A stretch of DNA of 64,000 bases from Lumbricus terrestris (lineage: Eukaryota; Annelida; Clitellata; Crassiclitellata; Lumbricidae): positions 37,948,368 to 38,012,367 of the forward strand of contig OX457042.1 of assembly GCA_949752735.1 (NCBI GenBank), given 5' to 3'. The notes under the pieces were generated by a model. That model searched no databases. It was not told the DNA's origin and saw nothing but the letters and a program-made list of their open reading frames with translations. Of the stretch, positions 24,023 through 35,613 are shown one piece after another. The first letter of the stretch is position 1; the number at the start of each line of letters is the position of its first letter. The position numbers and the translations under genes are program-made.

Positions 24023-24124
24023 GCTGCTGAAGACGGGGATTCGCTTGGCTTCAGCGCTAATGCTGCAGTCCATGTATCCTTGTTCATCGCATCTCTCACA
24101 AATACAAGCAGATACTTAGACTAA
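22907..24124 (+). other. 405-codon repeat-derived ORF (gene status doubtful)
   Basis: The ORF is 27 copies of a 12-residue unit (LMETEYQRSSLI-type), a 20-residue linker, about 35 residues of Ala with occasional Val from GCA/GTA repeats, and a 30-residue unique tail ending in NTSRYLD. There is no known domain and no signal peptide. Lack of stops is explained by the 36-bp period. It could be a repeat-protein exon, but simple repeat is the safer reading. Confidence 0.3.
23934..24025. repeat. CAG/TAG trinucleotide repeat
   Basis: An AGC run interrupted by GTA, directly following the 36-bp minisatellite; it encodes Ala/Val in the open frame. Confidence 0.9.
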
Positions 24125-25510
24125 GTCAGCGGATGCATTAAGATATCGGCTGGAGCATTAGTAAGCGCAGCAGATGCCTCGGACATATTAAGCTCTGGAA
24201 GTAACTGAGACGTTCTGTCATAACCACAGTCACCATCCTGTCACAGTGGGAGTAATGAATGAGGTAATAACAGAGCTTTTATTACAATACCACGTCAACC
24301 ATGCAAACGGAAACACGACTGTGTACTGTGTGTAGTATGGGGCTCCTGCATATATAGGCTGTATACGTATATATGACCTTGACTGGACAAAAAGCTCTCA
24401 AAGGAGCATCATAAACAGCAACTAAAATGAGCAATGCTACGGTAGATGATAGGCCAAAACGACAACGCATACCAATATCATATTAAATGGTCAAATGAAT
24501 TTGTGACATTGTTTGTGGTCAGAAGAAAGATGTGTATCTATTTATTATATGGAAGAATCTTGATTCTAACGAGCGGACGTAAATTTTATCAAAATGAAAT
24601 TTCAACTGATTTATATCGTCAGTTGAAAGATTTTCATATCGTCGAGTTCATACTTCATACGAAAAGGCAAAGAAAGAAGATCACGTGATATAGGCATGCA
24701 TGCAGTATAATTATATAAACATATGAATTATCAGCAAACTCGGAAGGCAAGTGCGCGCAACAAAGGACCACCCAAGTAGATTATGCAAATGAAAACTCGA
24801 ACTTTTGAGCTGATATTTCCACTATAAAAAATCCATAAAAAGAAATTTTATCAATATTTTCAGACAACTCAGGCTCTGATACCGTCGAACAACACACGCG
24901 TTTCATTCGAACGAAATGAGAGACAGAGAGACAGAGAGAGACAGAGAGAAAGACACAGATAGAAACAGAGAGAGACATTTTATATCTCCAGCTGAAATGC
25001 TGGCTTTGTTTTGTTGTCCTCCCCTCTGCAGCAACATTCTATCTCAGTCATCACAGACATAAAGACGTCAATAAACATCGTTTATATATTATAAACAATT
25101 ACCTTTTCCGAGGCATACCATTGAACGAGCGTATGCATGAATGTATACATAAGAAGGACAGTAAAAAGAGCAAGATATCATAAAAAGACAGTTAAGTATA
25201 AATATATGTATGATATCCGCTGATCTGTGAACTTTATTCGTTTAGATCTATAACCTTAGCTAATATTGATCACATCTTGAATTCCTTATCGTTCACTTTC
25301 GCCTTCGCCTGTGACCAATCTCTCCTTCTCTATAGTCACAGCTCCAACCTTTCGCGCCCATGTGGCCCCACGCTGCATTCGACTCGTGCTTCAATTCATA
25401 GAATGCTTTCACTGTCGTTACTTCTTCCATTGTCCATGCACTCAAAGTTTCATTGCTGCGATGTCTCTTTTCTCAACGTGTAACGTTAATATAACTAACC
25501 TACAATTCAA
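24125..25510. other. No gene seen; purine-rich GAGA/CAGA tract near 24920-24980
   Basis: AT-rich sequence with short ORFs only. The tract at 24920-24980 is degenerate GACAGAGA. Confidence 0.5.
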
Positions 25511-25513
25511 TAC

Positions 25514-25566
25514 AATATAGCCAGGAAACTCTGTATATAATATATACAGAGTTTCCTGGCTATATT
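25514..25566. repeat. Perfect 53-nt palindrome (26-bp arms, 1-nt centre)
   Basis: Left arm 25514-25539 begins AATATAGCCAGGAAACTCTG; right arm 25541-25566 is its exact reverse complement with a single A between. The RNA would form a long uninterrupted hairpin. Confidence 0.93.
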
Positions 25567-25673
25567 ATATGCCATCCGTATCTCCATCATTCACTACTTG
25601 CTCCAACTTCTCCAACCGATTCATACACTATATATTTTGAAATCTGTAAATTGTCCATTCCCTCACTTCCACG

Positions 25674-26802
25674 CAGCCATCATCATCTGCAGCCATCATC
25701 ATCTGCAGCCATCATCATCATCTGCAGCCATCATCATCTGCAGCCATCATCATCTGCAGCCATCATCATCTGCAGCCATCATCATCATCTGCAACCATCA
25801 TCATCTGCAGCCATCATCATCTGAAGCCATCATCATCTGCAGCCATCATCATCTGCAGCCATCATCATCTGCAGCCATCATCATCATCTGCAGCCATCAT
25901 CATCTGCAGCCATCATCATCTGAAGCCATCATCATCTGCAGCCATCATCATCATCTGCAGCCATCATCATCTGCAACCATCATCATCATCTGCAACCATC
26001 ATCATCTGCAGCCATCATCATCTGCAGCCATCATCATCTGCAGCCATCATCATCTGCAGCCATCATCATCATCTGCAACCATCATCATCTGCAGCCATCA
26101 TCATCTGAAGCCATCATCATCTGCAGCCATCATCATCTGCAGCCATCATCATCTGCAGCCATCATCATCATCTGCAGCCATCATCATCTGCAGCCATCAT
26201 CATCTGAAGCCATCATCATCTGCAGCCATCATCATCATCTGCAGCCATCATCATCTGCAGCCATCATCATCATCTGCAACCATCATCATCTGCAGCCATC
26301 ATCATCTGCAGCCATCATCATCTGCAGCCATCATCATCATCTGCAGCCATCATCATCTGCAACCATCATCATCATCTGCAACCATCATCATCTGCAGCCA
26401 TCATCATCATCTGAAGCCATCATCATCTGCAGCCATCATCATCTGCAGCCATCATCATCTGAAGCCATCATCATCTGCAGCCATCATCATCTGCAGCCAT
26501 CATCATCTGCAGCCATCATCATCTGCAGCCATCATCATCTGCAGCCATCATCATCTGCAGCCATCATCATCTGCAGCCATCATCATCTGAAGCCATCATC
26601 ATCTGCAGCCATCATCATCTGCAGCCATCATCATCTGCAGCCATCATCATCTGCAGCCATCATCATCTGCAGCCATCATCATCTGCAGCCATCATCATCT
26701 GAAGCCATCATCATCTGCAGCCATCATCATCTGAAGCCATCATCATCTGCAGCCATCATCATCTGCAGCCATCATCATCTGCAGCCATCATCATCTGCAG
26801 CC
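25674..26802. repeat. 16/19-bp CAGCCATCATCATCTG satellite, about 1.1 kb
   Basis: GCAGCCATCATCATCT (16 bp) repeats about 68 times, with 19-bp variants carrying an extra ATC and scattered GAAG or CAAC substitutions. Both lengths are 1 modulo 3, so every frame cycles through the same peptide types. The 330-codon ORF at 25598-26590 is an artefact of this. Confidence 0.95.
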
Positions 26803-26809
26803 TCGTTCT

Positions 26810-27140
26810 CCTCAAATTATCATTCCACAGGTTTTCACTTCAAATAAAAATCGTCAGGAATATTATTCCTGTCCTTATATAGTCTATCCATCGAATCTGT
26901 CGCCCTCCAAGTTTTCTCTTATTCAACAAAACTCGCATTAGCTGCTGCACTGGCTCCTCTTTGTGATCTATGCATGACAAAGGACTCAGAGCTTCCATTT
27001 ACCATCTTCGGAAAAATGACATAACGTAATGCTCTTGAAAAAGCTGGTGCCTTTCTCGTAGCCTTGGAGTATATTGCTTTATAAATGCAGAGCTTCTACG
27101 AGTATACCATACAAATATTGATAAATGAATGTAAAACTGA
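26810..27140 (+). pseudogene. Possible decayed LINE 3' fragment
   Basis: Weak evidence: the order of a TCTTTG..AAAAGC-like coding tail and an ending CTTTATAAATGCAGAGCTTC...ATAAATGAATG resembles the 3' ends of the L2-like LINEs elsewhere in the window. The frame is broken throughout. Confidence 0.25.
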
Positions 27141-27422
27141 CGACGAAATCTTGTCATTTCCCGGATGATTCGTTCGAATGATTTCGTCGACTGCTTCCTC
27201 CACTGATATCGTGTTGTCCGACAGAAGACGCTTCCACGACTGATGCTTTGAGTTGCGCAACAGTAAATCTAAACACAGAGATCATATTAAATTTTATACA
27301 AGACTATTCATGCAGTTAAAGGCCAAAATCACAATAGCCATTGCAAAAGCGGTAAGCGCCGTATACATGTACATGATGCATCAAATGAAAGACCAGAAAT
27401 CGGTAATTATTCTTCATGTTCC

Positions 27423-27424
<2 letters not shown>

Positions 27425-27472
<48 letters not shown>
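27425..27472. repeat. TA dinucleotide microsatellite
   Basis: Uninterrupted alternating TA run. Confidence 0.92.
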
Positions 27473-27477
<5 letters not shown>

Positions 27478-27914
27478 TTGTACAGCATTTAACGAACATA
27501 TGAAATTAGATCGTCACGTTTTGTTTCCTTGTTCTGACTTAGCCGAAATTATCTGCATGCATATCGAAAGAATCGCATCTCTGTGGAAGCGTCTATGTAA
27601 CTGAAGCATGATCAGCTCAAGTGTATACACGGTATAAGACAGAATATACCATTGTAACTTATGAATTAAGACATGCACAATAAGGTAAGATATACCAGCA
27701 TATAAGGTGAGACAAGATATACCGCATGTATACGACGTATAAGATATAAACAAATCATGAGGTATAAAAGCTATAGGCAAGATATACTTCAAAGCGTTAG
27801 GCAAGATATACCATATATACAATTGTACATGTATATGAATGAGACATACATCATACATGCATAGTAAGATAAGACATGCATCATATAAGTCAAGTCTTTT
27901 TTCTTTGTTCGTGG

Positions 27915-28006
27915 TTGGGCTCCATGGGAGCGCCTCTGAGTAGTTTCTAGAAGGGGCGCTATATAAATGCTCTGAATGAATGAATAAATGAATGAATGAA
28001 TGAATA
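27915..28006 (+). mobile_element. L2-like LINE 3' tail with AATG microtail
   Basis: GGGAGCGCCTCTGAGTAGTT, then GGGGCGCTATATAAATGC, then an AATG tandem tail. No coding sequence is attached, so this is a severely 5'-truncated insertion. Confidence 0.75.
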
Positions 28007-28118
28007 TGGTGATGCTGCTATATACGGTAAAGGTAATACAGGATGAGTTCTGGTATATATGATATAGGGAAGATATATACAGCATGATATCACGTATATT
28101 GGTATTCTTTATATTCAT

Positions 28119-28632
28119 GGTACACTTGTTGCAATCTGTCCTTAATGCTGCGGCACGCCTGATTGGCGGCATACCAAAGTTTGGGCATATATCAAGTTTT
28201 ATACGGGAAGAACTGCACTGGTTGCCAATGCAAAAACGTATTGAGTTTAAGATTTTAATGTTCATCCGCAATTGCCTAGCAGGCCAAGCTCCGATCTATC
28301 TTATGGAACTCTGTGTACCTGTGCTGTCCATCCCAGGCCGTAGGTTCCTTCGCTCTGCTACGCATGGCGACCTGGTTGTCCCTAGGGCTCGATCTTCCAC
28401 AGTGCCTCATAGTAGCTTTGCTATGGTTGGTCCGTCTTTCTGGAATAAGTTACCTATTAGTCTTCGCAATGAACTTCTTTGTATTTCTTTGCCCCTTTTC
28501 CGCAAGCGTTTGAAAACCATTCTCTTTGATTGTGGTTACGTGTCAGGTCGGGAGCGCCTCTGAGGAGTTCTCTTGAAGTGGCGCTATATAAATGTACGAT
28601 TACAATTACAATTACAATTACAATTACAATTA
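28119..28632 (+). pseudogene. L2-like LINE, 5'-truncated ORF2 C-terminus plus tail
   Basis: From about 28126 the reading LQSVLNAAARLIGGIP, EELHWLPMQKRIEFKIL, GPSFWNKLPISLRNEL and FRKRLKTILFD matches the C-terminal region of L2/CR1-type LINE proteins. It is followed by stop, GAGCGCCTCTGAGGAGTT, GTGGCGCTATATAAATG and five to six ATTACA units. The RT core is missing. The open reading frame is intact over about 145 codons, which suggests a fairly young copy. Confidence 0.85.
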
Positions 28633-28711
28633 CAATTACTTTATTATGTTGTTATTAATATTGGTCATCATATGTCACTCAAGCAGACTTAACTGCAGTC
28701 TCTGCATGCTG

Positions 28712-28712
28712 C

Positions 28713-28800
<88 letters not shown>
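28712..28800. repeat. CTG then GAT trinucleotide repeats
   Basis: Adjacent runs of CTG (about 8) and GAT (about 22). They give Leu/Met runs on plus and His/Gln runs on minus. Confidence 0.93.
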
Positions 28801-28801
<1 letters not shown>

Positions 28802-28859
28802 TACGTTGACTATGCCATGCATAATTCCATCCTGCTTTGTTGGAATCTCATCTAGAAGT

Positions 28860-29530
28860 TCCCCAGAACCAACCTTATTGTACATTATATTATATATCAT
28901 AAGTGACAGTAGACCTTGCCTATAGCAGGAGCAAGAGGCATTCCTGACTGATGAGTGTGTCATTCGTTTTCCTTCCATCAAAGACTTTGACTTCTACTGC
29001 ATACAATATACATGTATCTACGCCAACAGGTATAAGAGTCGACGCCCATGCCTACCCTCCTTCCCATCCTTCGCATTTCCCCTTCTTCCTTTCTCTCTTA
29101 ATTTGACATTAACAAGAGGCCTACATGAAGTCTTTCAAGGCGACGTCGTCGTCGTCGTGTGCCGAATACTTAATCAGCTGACTCAATCTTTGGTTAGTCA
29201 CTGCAAGTCTCCTTCTCCGCAAACGGGAACCCTGCAGTCTGCGCTGAACATTAATTCAAGGGCGTAGTTTCCAGTCAGGACCACCGTCTTACTCGGCATT
29301 CAAAGAGACTGCTTGGTGAGGGCAAATAGAGAGCTGCAGCTGAGCATCTGGAGGGTGAGTTAACCAGGGTTCTGCAGCTGTGTACGTGCATGCATCTGCT
29401 TTCGTTGCAGGCGTCGATTGAACAACATTAACATTCCTGCTTCAAAAGCAAATTACTCATTCAAGATTGTAGTAGAGTTGTATGGATCTGAATGTGAGGG
29501 ATTTCAACAACCTCTACTTTTATGTGCTGA
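28860..29530. other. No gene seen
   Basis: Unique sequence with no supportable exon or repeat. Confidence 0.45.
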
Positions 29531-29559
29531 GTCCCGATTCAAGCCAGAGCCACTGTTTC

Positions 29560-29850
29560 GGAGAATCTCTGTCTCTGTCTGTCTCTGTCTGTCTCTGTCT
29601 GTCTATCAGCGTATCTCTATCACTGTTTATCTGTGTCAATATCTGTTTAGGACCACTGTATCGGCGTATATCTCTGCCTATCTCTGTCTCTGTCGACCTC
29701 TTTCTGTTTCTGTCTCTTTCTATCTCTACGTCTGTCTCTGTTTAGGATCAGTACCTCTGCCTCTGCTTCTGCCTCTGCCTTTATATCTGCCTCTATTTGT
29801 CAATAGTTTATATATTTGCTTATGTCTACCTATTTCTGTCTATCCTTCTA
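29560..29850. repeat. Degenerate CTGTCT/CTCTGC hexanucleotide block
   Basis: Pyrimidine-rich CTCTGT, CTATCT and CTCTGC units; the ORF with repeated Ser-Val-Cys-Leu is an artefact. Confidence 0.85.
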
Positions 29851-29913
29851 AGCACGACTTCCGTCATTTATCAGACATATAAATATCATCAGCCACGTTA
29901 TCCAACATCTATA

Positions 29914-29952
29914 CAGAGCCTTCTATATATATTACAGTAATAGAAGGCTCTG
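29914..29952. repeat. Inverted repeat, 13-bp arms
   Basis: CAGAGCCTTCTAT (29914-29926) and ATAGAAGGCTCTG (29940-29952) with a 13-nt AT-rich loop. Confidence 0.88.
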
Positions 29953-30017
29953 CATCTATGGACTCTCTTTCTCTCTCTCTACATATATTATATATATATA
30001 TATATACTATATTATAG

Positions 30018-30047
30018 TCGGGGTTTGTACAAACATACAAACCCCGA
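30018..30047. repeat. Inverted repeat, 12-bp arms
   Basis: TCGGGGTTTGTA (30018-30029), loop CAAACA, TACAAACCCCGA (30036-30047). It lies right after a TA run. Confidence 0.9.
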
Positions 30048-30480
30048 TCGAGCGTGATCGGAAAGCGGAAGAATTCGCAATCATCCTATTCAAGTTTTTC
30101 CATTGACTGTTTTTATTACATAGACTATAATTATATAGAATCACTGGATGCAATAGCTGTCCATGCAATTGTGAGCGTGATGGCAAACGGTGGCATTAAA
30201 GTTTAAAATAGAAATAATGGAGTAAATAGAGATAAAATTATGGCGATTGGAGCAGAAGAGAAAGTGAATTCGAAAAAGAATAATGTGCTGAAGCGTGTGA
30301 TGGATGATCATTTCGTTTGCCAACAGCTGATTTAAGAATCTGATGGGAATGCATCGATCATTAGTCTGCAGTCTGCACGTGTTTAGCCAAATTTAATATC
30401 TCAAAAAGAATGATCATTTCTTGCCGTTGGGAGTGGCCGCATTGCTACCTCTGGCATTTTGATCGACTGTACCAATCATA

Positions 30481-30650
30481 GTGAGCCTGTGTGTGTCTGT
30501 ATCTCTCTATGTATCTCTGTCTCTCTCTAGCTCTGTATCTGTCTTGATTTGTGTCTCTGTCTCTCTCTGTGTCTCTCTGTCTCAGTCTCTCTATCTCTGT
30601 CTGTCTGTCCGTCCGTCCGTCCGTCCGTCCGTCTGTCTGTCTCAAGCCTG
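30481..30650. repeat. CTGT / CCGT microsatellite
   Basis: Degenerate CTCTGT units leading to CTGT and CCGT tetranucleotides. Confidence 0.88.
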
Positions 30651-30880
30651 CCTGAAGAGACTGTGACAGTGCTATAGAATTGATCATGACGTTGAAAAAC
30701 GATGCCAAGAAAAAATGAAAACACCTCAGGCTTACGATATAATTATAAGCTGAACAATTGCTATGACCCACGAACTGCAAACTATTGTCTCTTCAGAACA
30801 AAACAATTGATCACATAATGATGGCTATAAACATTCATTAGTACAAGAAAAATATTATGCTGCCAATACACAAATACGCA

Positions 30881-30897
30881 CACACACGCGCGAGCTG

Positions 30898-30938
<41 letters not shown>

Positions 30939-30939
30939 T

Positions 30940-30970
<31 letters not shown>

Positions 30971-30995
30971 ATTATATATATATATATTATATAAT
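30881..30995. repeat. CA then TA dinucleotide repeats
   Basis: Two CA arrays separated by GCTTA, followed by an interrupted TA array. Confidence 0.9.
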
Positions 30996-31261
30996 ATAAA
31001 TACACTGAATTGGCGTGTATGGTCTGTTATACGATGTCATCTCAGTCTCTGCAGACGGTTACAGAGTATACAATAATATTAAGTATATTTCAGATTCTTC
31101 ATCTGCACATCCATCCATATACACACATTCCGAATTCCAGATGATTAAATGACTTTCCTCGGCTTCCATTCTGCAGTCGCCGACTTCCATGCAGCCTCAT
31201 CCATGTCCACTTAATCTTGTCCTCTCTCTGTCCTTTCTTTTGTCAACAGTTGAAGACCACG

Positions 31262-31360
31262 TGACCAGTCCAGTTGATTGTCATCTTGCTTTCAAGTTGA
31301 GAGCACCTCTGAGTAGTTCCGGTTTCATGAGAGACGCTATATGACTTTGCATTATTACGA
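31262..31360 (+). mobile_element. L2-like LINE 3' tail
   Basis: AGAGCACCTCTGAGTAGTTC, then GAGACGCTATATGACTTTG. It is diverged from the tails at 27915 and 28555. The upstream 60 bp could be coding remnant. Confidence 0.6.
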
Positions 31361-31535
31361 CTGTATAATGTATAATTATAGCATGTGTGTGGAATCTCAG
31401 GATATCAAATCATCATTGCAATCACTAACAAATGTAATAATCATTCAATTTATTATTAATGAAACTAATCAACGTCCACCAACATTTGATCGATAACTAT
31501 CAGGAAAAACTTAATGATAGTGGCTAAAACGGCGT

Positions 31536-31860
31536 TATTGATGATGACGACGACGACGACGACGATGCTGATGACGATGATGACTATGAGGACGAGGATG
31601 GTGACGACGATGACGATGATGATGAAGTAGGAAGAAAAACTCGAGGAAGAATAGAAGCAAAGGAACAGAGTGCAATTGGGTGGTAAGAAGCAGGATGAGT
31701 ATATATAGCAGGATGGGTGTATGGATGGATGGATGGACGGACGGACGGACGGACGGACGGACGGACGGACGGACGGACGGACGGACGGACGGACGGACGG
31801 ACGGACGGACGGACGGACGGATGGATGGATGGATGGATGGACGGATGGAAAGCAATATCA
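31536..31860. repeat. GAC/GAT block and GGAC/GGAT tetranucleotide array
   Basis: A GACGAC/GATGAT block at 31536-31625, then GGAT/GGAC units at about 31720-31850. The Gly-Trp-Thr-Asp-type ORFs are simple-repeat translations. Confidence 0.92.
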
Positions 31861-32029
31861 CCTACCGATCTTGCGTGTTCTTGTTCCTAGTTCGAGTTTC
31901 TTGTTTGAGCAGATTCTATCGAGTTTGTATCCGAGTAAGAGAACGAGCAGACAATTCATCATTGCTGCTCTTCTGAACACACGTTTTGATTACCAAAGAC
32001 GTATACGAAGGAATATCTCAGTCGTCGTT

Positions 32030-32092
32030 CAACTCACTCACTCACTCACTCATTCACTCACTCACTCACTCACTCGATCACTCACTCGGTTG
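32030..32092. repeat. CACT tetranucleotide repeat
   Basis: CTCA/CACT units with two interruptions. Confidence 0.88.
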
Positions 32093-32579
32093 GTGATCGG
32101 ATCAATGTATCATCGGATGAATAGAATGAATTCCTCTTCAGCTTCCTCTTCAAAAGCCAAACGTTCTCTCTCTCTTTCTCAACCGGATGAACGATCAGAG
32201 CGTGGATGTCCAACGAAGTCTGATCGCACAGAACGATTGTGTCGTCGAAACAGATGTATTGTATTTTGTATTAAGGGCTACGACGACCTCACTACCCGGA
32301 TGTCGAACCGACGGAATCTGGGCCTTGGCTGGGATGGGGTGGGGTGGGGTGGGCCGCGGTCGAGCTGAGGTCGATAATTAATTGCCTAATTTCCGTGTTG
32401 CGATAGTTGCACGAGCGAATGTCGTCACAGCGAAGATTAATTGTCAGTTCCTGGTCATTAAAATTGAGAGAAGCTGTTGATGATGATGGTGATGATTGAC
32501 GATGGAAAGAGTGAGGTCAACAAATCTTTCGATCGTTATAATACTCAGCAAAGTCAAGAACTTCGTTTCCTCTTAGTGT

Positions 32580-32582
<3 letters not shown>

Positions 32583-32627
<45 letters not shown>

Positions 32628-32712
32628 TGGCCGAGGTCTATCTGTCGACTTCAATTATAATCCACAAAAGATACTCACTCACTCACTCGTCGTCGTCGTC
32701 GTCGTCGTCGTA
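32583..32712. repeat. CAG run and GTC run
   Basis: AGC repeated about 13 times at 32583-32623, and CGT repeated about 8 times near 32688-32711. Confidence 0.9.
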
Positions 32713-32739
32713 AATCCAATGCAGACGATGATAGTCTTT

Positions 32740-33530
32740 GATAGATATGATATTTAATGGCTGTCGTCGTAATCCACAGACTCCGATTGGATGAAAATCA
32801 ACGGATCCAATGCGAAATGATTCTTCACCAGCTGATCAACGATTTATCGAACTCGAATCGACTTCTTCCTTCACCACCATCTCCTCCTCAATCCTCCTCC
32901 TTCTTCTTCCTTCTCTTCCTCCTAAATGTTGCTGCTCACGTTGAAACAGCTTCTAGTACGAAGACATCGCTAACAATGTCCTCCACCCAAAATGCAACGC
33001 GTCCTTCGTCGTCAGCCTAAACAGATCCACTTCCTCAGTGAATGCCTACTAAGCTTATACGTCGGTCGATCGAACGCCACACGTGAGTTCGTTCCGTCTC
33101 TCAATCAATACACGTAGCACACGACACCCACCGTCACCGCCGCCGTCACCGCCTCCGTCACCGCACACCTTTAGACCACCGTCGTCTTAAACACAGCCAC
33201 ACATCCGAAGCAACGCTAATGCACAGCTGTAGCCTAGAGCCGCTGCCGCCGCGTCATCGGTCTACGCTCGGCCTAACCTTTTGTAGCCAGGCCTAGCGCG
33301 TCATCGGCCCACGCAGGCCAATAATAAGTCTAAGCATGAGCCTAGGTCGGTGCCTGACACTCCGCAGCCTAAGGCAAAACACTGAACTGAGAGTGGGCGC
33401 TGCTGCCTCCTTCTTCAGTATTATTATTATTAGTAGGCTAGCACTAGTAGGCTATTAAATGCGCGTGATCCGCACTGAATGTTGGCTCACTGGCTCAGGC
33501 TGCACGACTGATATCCTACGTCGAAGGCTG
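32740..33530. other. CpG-richer unique sequence, no gene assigned
   Basis: Includes proline/serine-type open sequence at 32757-33020 (+) and a CCGTCACCG repeat at about 33127-33170. No conserved protein pattern or clear splice structure was seen. Confidence 0.4.
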
Positions 33531-33559
33531 CATCGTGCCAGGTTTTGATTCAGCAGAGT

Positions 33560-33561
<2 letters not shown>

Positions 33562-33627
<66 letters not shown>
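33562..33627. repeat. TA dinucleotide microsatellite
   Basis: Uninterrupted TA run of about 66 bp. Confidence 0.93.
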
Positions 33628-33630
<3 letters not shown>

Positions 33631-33811
33631 TTGCATAAATATATATGCATATATATACAGTATATAAGTTGTATTATGAACGAACGATGGACTGACGGAG
33701 GGGAGGCAATTAAACAGCGGGCATGCTTTATCTCACAAGCACGAACGAATAACCTTCGTTGTTTCGCTCGGAGGGAAGCAAATGAACGGTTCACTGATGA
33801 CGTCTTCTTTG

Positions 33812-33912
33812 ACAGACAGACAGACAGACAGACAGACGGACAGACAGACACGCAAGGCAGGCAGACAGACAGAGAAATAGGCAGGCAGGCAGACAGACAG
33901 AAAGACAGACAT
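33812..33912. repeat. GACA/GGCA tetranucleotide repeat
   Basis: GACAGACA units with GGCA and GGAC variants. Confidence 0.9.
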
Positions 33913-34518
33913 GTTGATTTGTCTAGGCACTTGCAACTGGACCTCGAGATAACGACTAACAGATAAAAATTATAATTATAATGGCTAATTAATTGACTGC
34001 GCGAGTTAATGAGTAACTTACTGACTAATCGATTGATTGATCGATTGATTCATTTGATTTATTTATATATTTATTTATTTATTTATTTATTGACGAAACA
34101 AACCGAAAATGAAATTGAAGAGATTAGTGAGTGGTTTAGATAATTAATTTGATTAAACAATAATTAATTATTAGTAATTAGGCCTAGTTAATATTGGCTC
34201 ACTAAAATTTAACTTGCACATAATGAATGTCGCTAACTGACTCGTCTAACTGACTCATGCACTCACTCGACTCACTCAGATTCCACTTTTATTCTTTATA
34301 TGTATGTCTGTCCGTGTGTTTGTCTGGTTACTCAGAGGTGCTTGTCTGTCTGTCTGTCTGTCTTTCTGTTTATCTGTCTGTCTGAGATTCACTCATGCAC
34401 CCCAATCCTGCCTTCTGTGTTTACTTGTGAACTATCTCTCTGTTTGCATACATATAATATACACACTGTTGAACTTTCTATAATTGCCTAATGTTATTGT
34501 GACCTCGTGTAACCTATA

Positions 34519-34757
34519 CATGTACATGTAGGCCAACATGTACAATTGTACATGCAGGCCAACATGTACAATTGTACATGCAGGCCAACATGTACAATTG
34601 TACATGCAGGCCAACATGTACAATTGTACATGCAGGCGCCAACATGTACAATTGTACATGCAGGCGCCAACATGTACAATTGTACATGCAGGCCAACATG
34701 TACAATTGTACATGCAGGCCAACATGTACAATTGTACATGCAGGCCAACATGTACAA
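34519..34757. repeat. 26-bp minisatellite of perfect palindromes
   Basis: The unit AACATGTACAATTGTACATG plus CAGGCC repeats about nine times (26 bp, 28 bp where GCGCC occurs). CATGTACAATTGTACATG inside each unit is a perfect 18-bp palindrome. Multiple overlapping ORFs on both strands are repeat artefacts. Confidence 0.93.
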
Positions 34758-34817
34758 CTGCGCTCTGAAGAAGGAAGCCATCGTTGAATGACTTCTTCAG
34801 GGGCTAATCATATAATT

Positions 34818-35200
34818 CATTCAAGTATTTATATAGCACCTCTTCGAAACTACTCAGAGGTGCTCCCGAGTCCCGACTCCAGCACGGCCAAACAGAACAA
34901 TTTTCAAGTGCTTATAGATGTGTCAGAGAGAGTGATCTAGGGAACAGACGCAGCTCAAGTGGGAGGCCATTCCATACCACCGGGCAAACCACAGAAAAAG
35001 CGCGGCTCTGCATGATTGATGGAGGTATGAGAAAACGGGACTGAGAGCACTGAATCCCTACCCGCCGAAAGTAAGGATCGACTAATCGGAGAATCTGACA
35101 CCGGCTCACAAAGATCAATTGGGTAAGTAAGAGCAAGACCTACTGTAGCTGTTCGCCGCTTACAAATTGCGCCGAGGGAAAGATAAAATAGACACACATT
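34818..35200 (-). pseudogene. L2-like LINE C-terminal fragment and tail
   Basis: On the minus strand, RFLIPPSIMQSRAFSV and VVWNGLPLELR resemble the PSFWN-LP motif of L2-like proteins. The 3' tail (GAGCACCTCTGAGTAGTTTC, GAGGTGCTATATAAATAC) ends near 34818. It is frameshifted and 5'-truncated. Confidence 0.75.
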
Positions 35201-35578
35201 CCATCATCATTATTTTTATTATTTTATAGGGATGCCAGACCCACTCGGCCACAGTCGTATCCAGGTGGGGGGATGTAGACTCCGATCATCCGATGCCATT
35301 ATTGCTGAGGCATGTATGGAGCAGGCCTATACGGTGTCGATCAGCTTCTTCGATATGCAATGTATACGGCCAATTGCAAGTAAGCGCAGAATGACTGTTC
35401 TAACAATAATTATTGATACTCAACGCACAAACCAACAGCCGTAATATCAAAATATTCAATTCAACATAGTATTAACAGATGACACAAAGACAATAATTGG
35501 TTGATACTTATGGTCAAGCGCAGACATAAATAAAAAATATAGCGCAGTCAAAGACTGACGAAGTCAAGAGAGACAGAC

Positions 35579-35613
<35 letters not shown>

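Noticed and set aside
25598..26590. 330-codon ORF with His/Ser/Ile-rich repeats
   Set aside because: It is explained entirely by the 16/19-bp satellite, which keeps frames open; no unique coding sequence with conserved features is attached.
27130..27245. Minus-strand stretch SWKRLLSDNTISVEEAVDEI as a possible upstream ELMOD-like exon or death-domain-like exon
   Set aside because: There is a plausible acceptor, but no donor gives the two-base phase required by the exon at 17611, and similarity to ELMOD N-termini is weak.
31535..32368. Asp/Gly/Trp-rich 215-codon ORF
   Set aside because: The first part is a GGAC/GGAT microsatellite; the rest has no conserved features.
34432..34791. Six ORFs on both strands over 34.4-34.8 kb
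   Set aside because: All arise from the palindromic 26-bp minisatellite.
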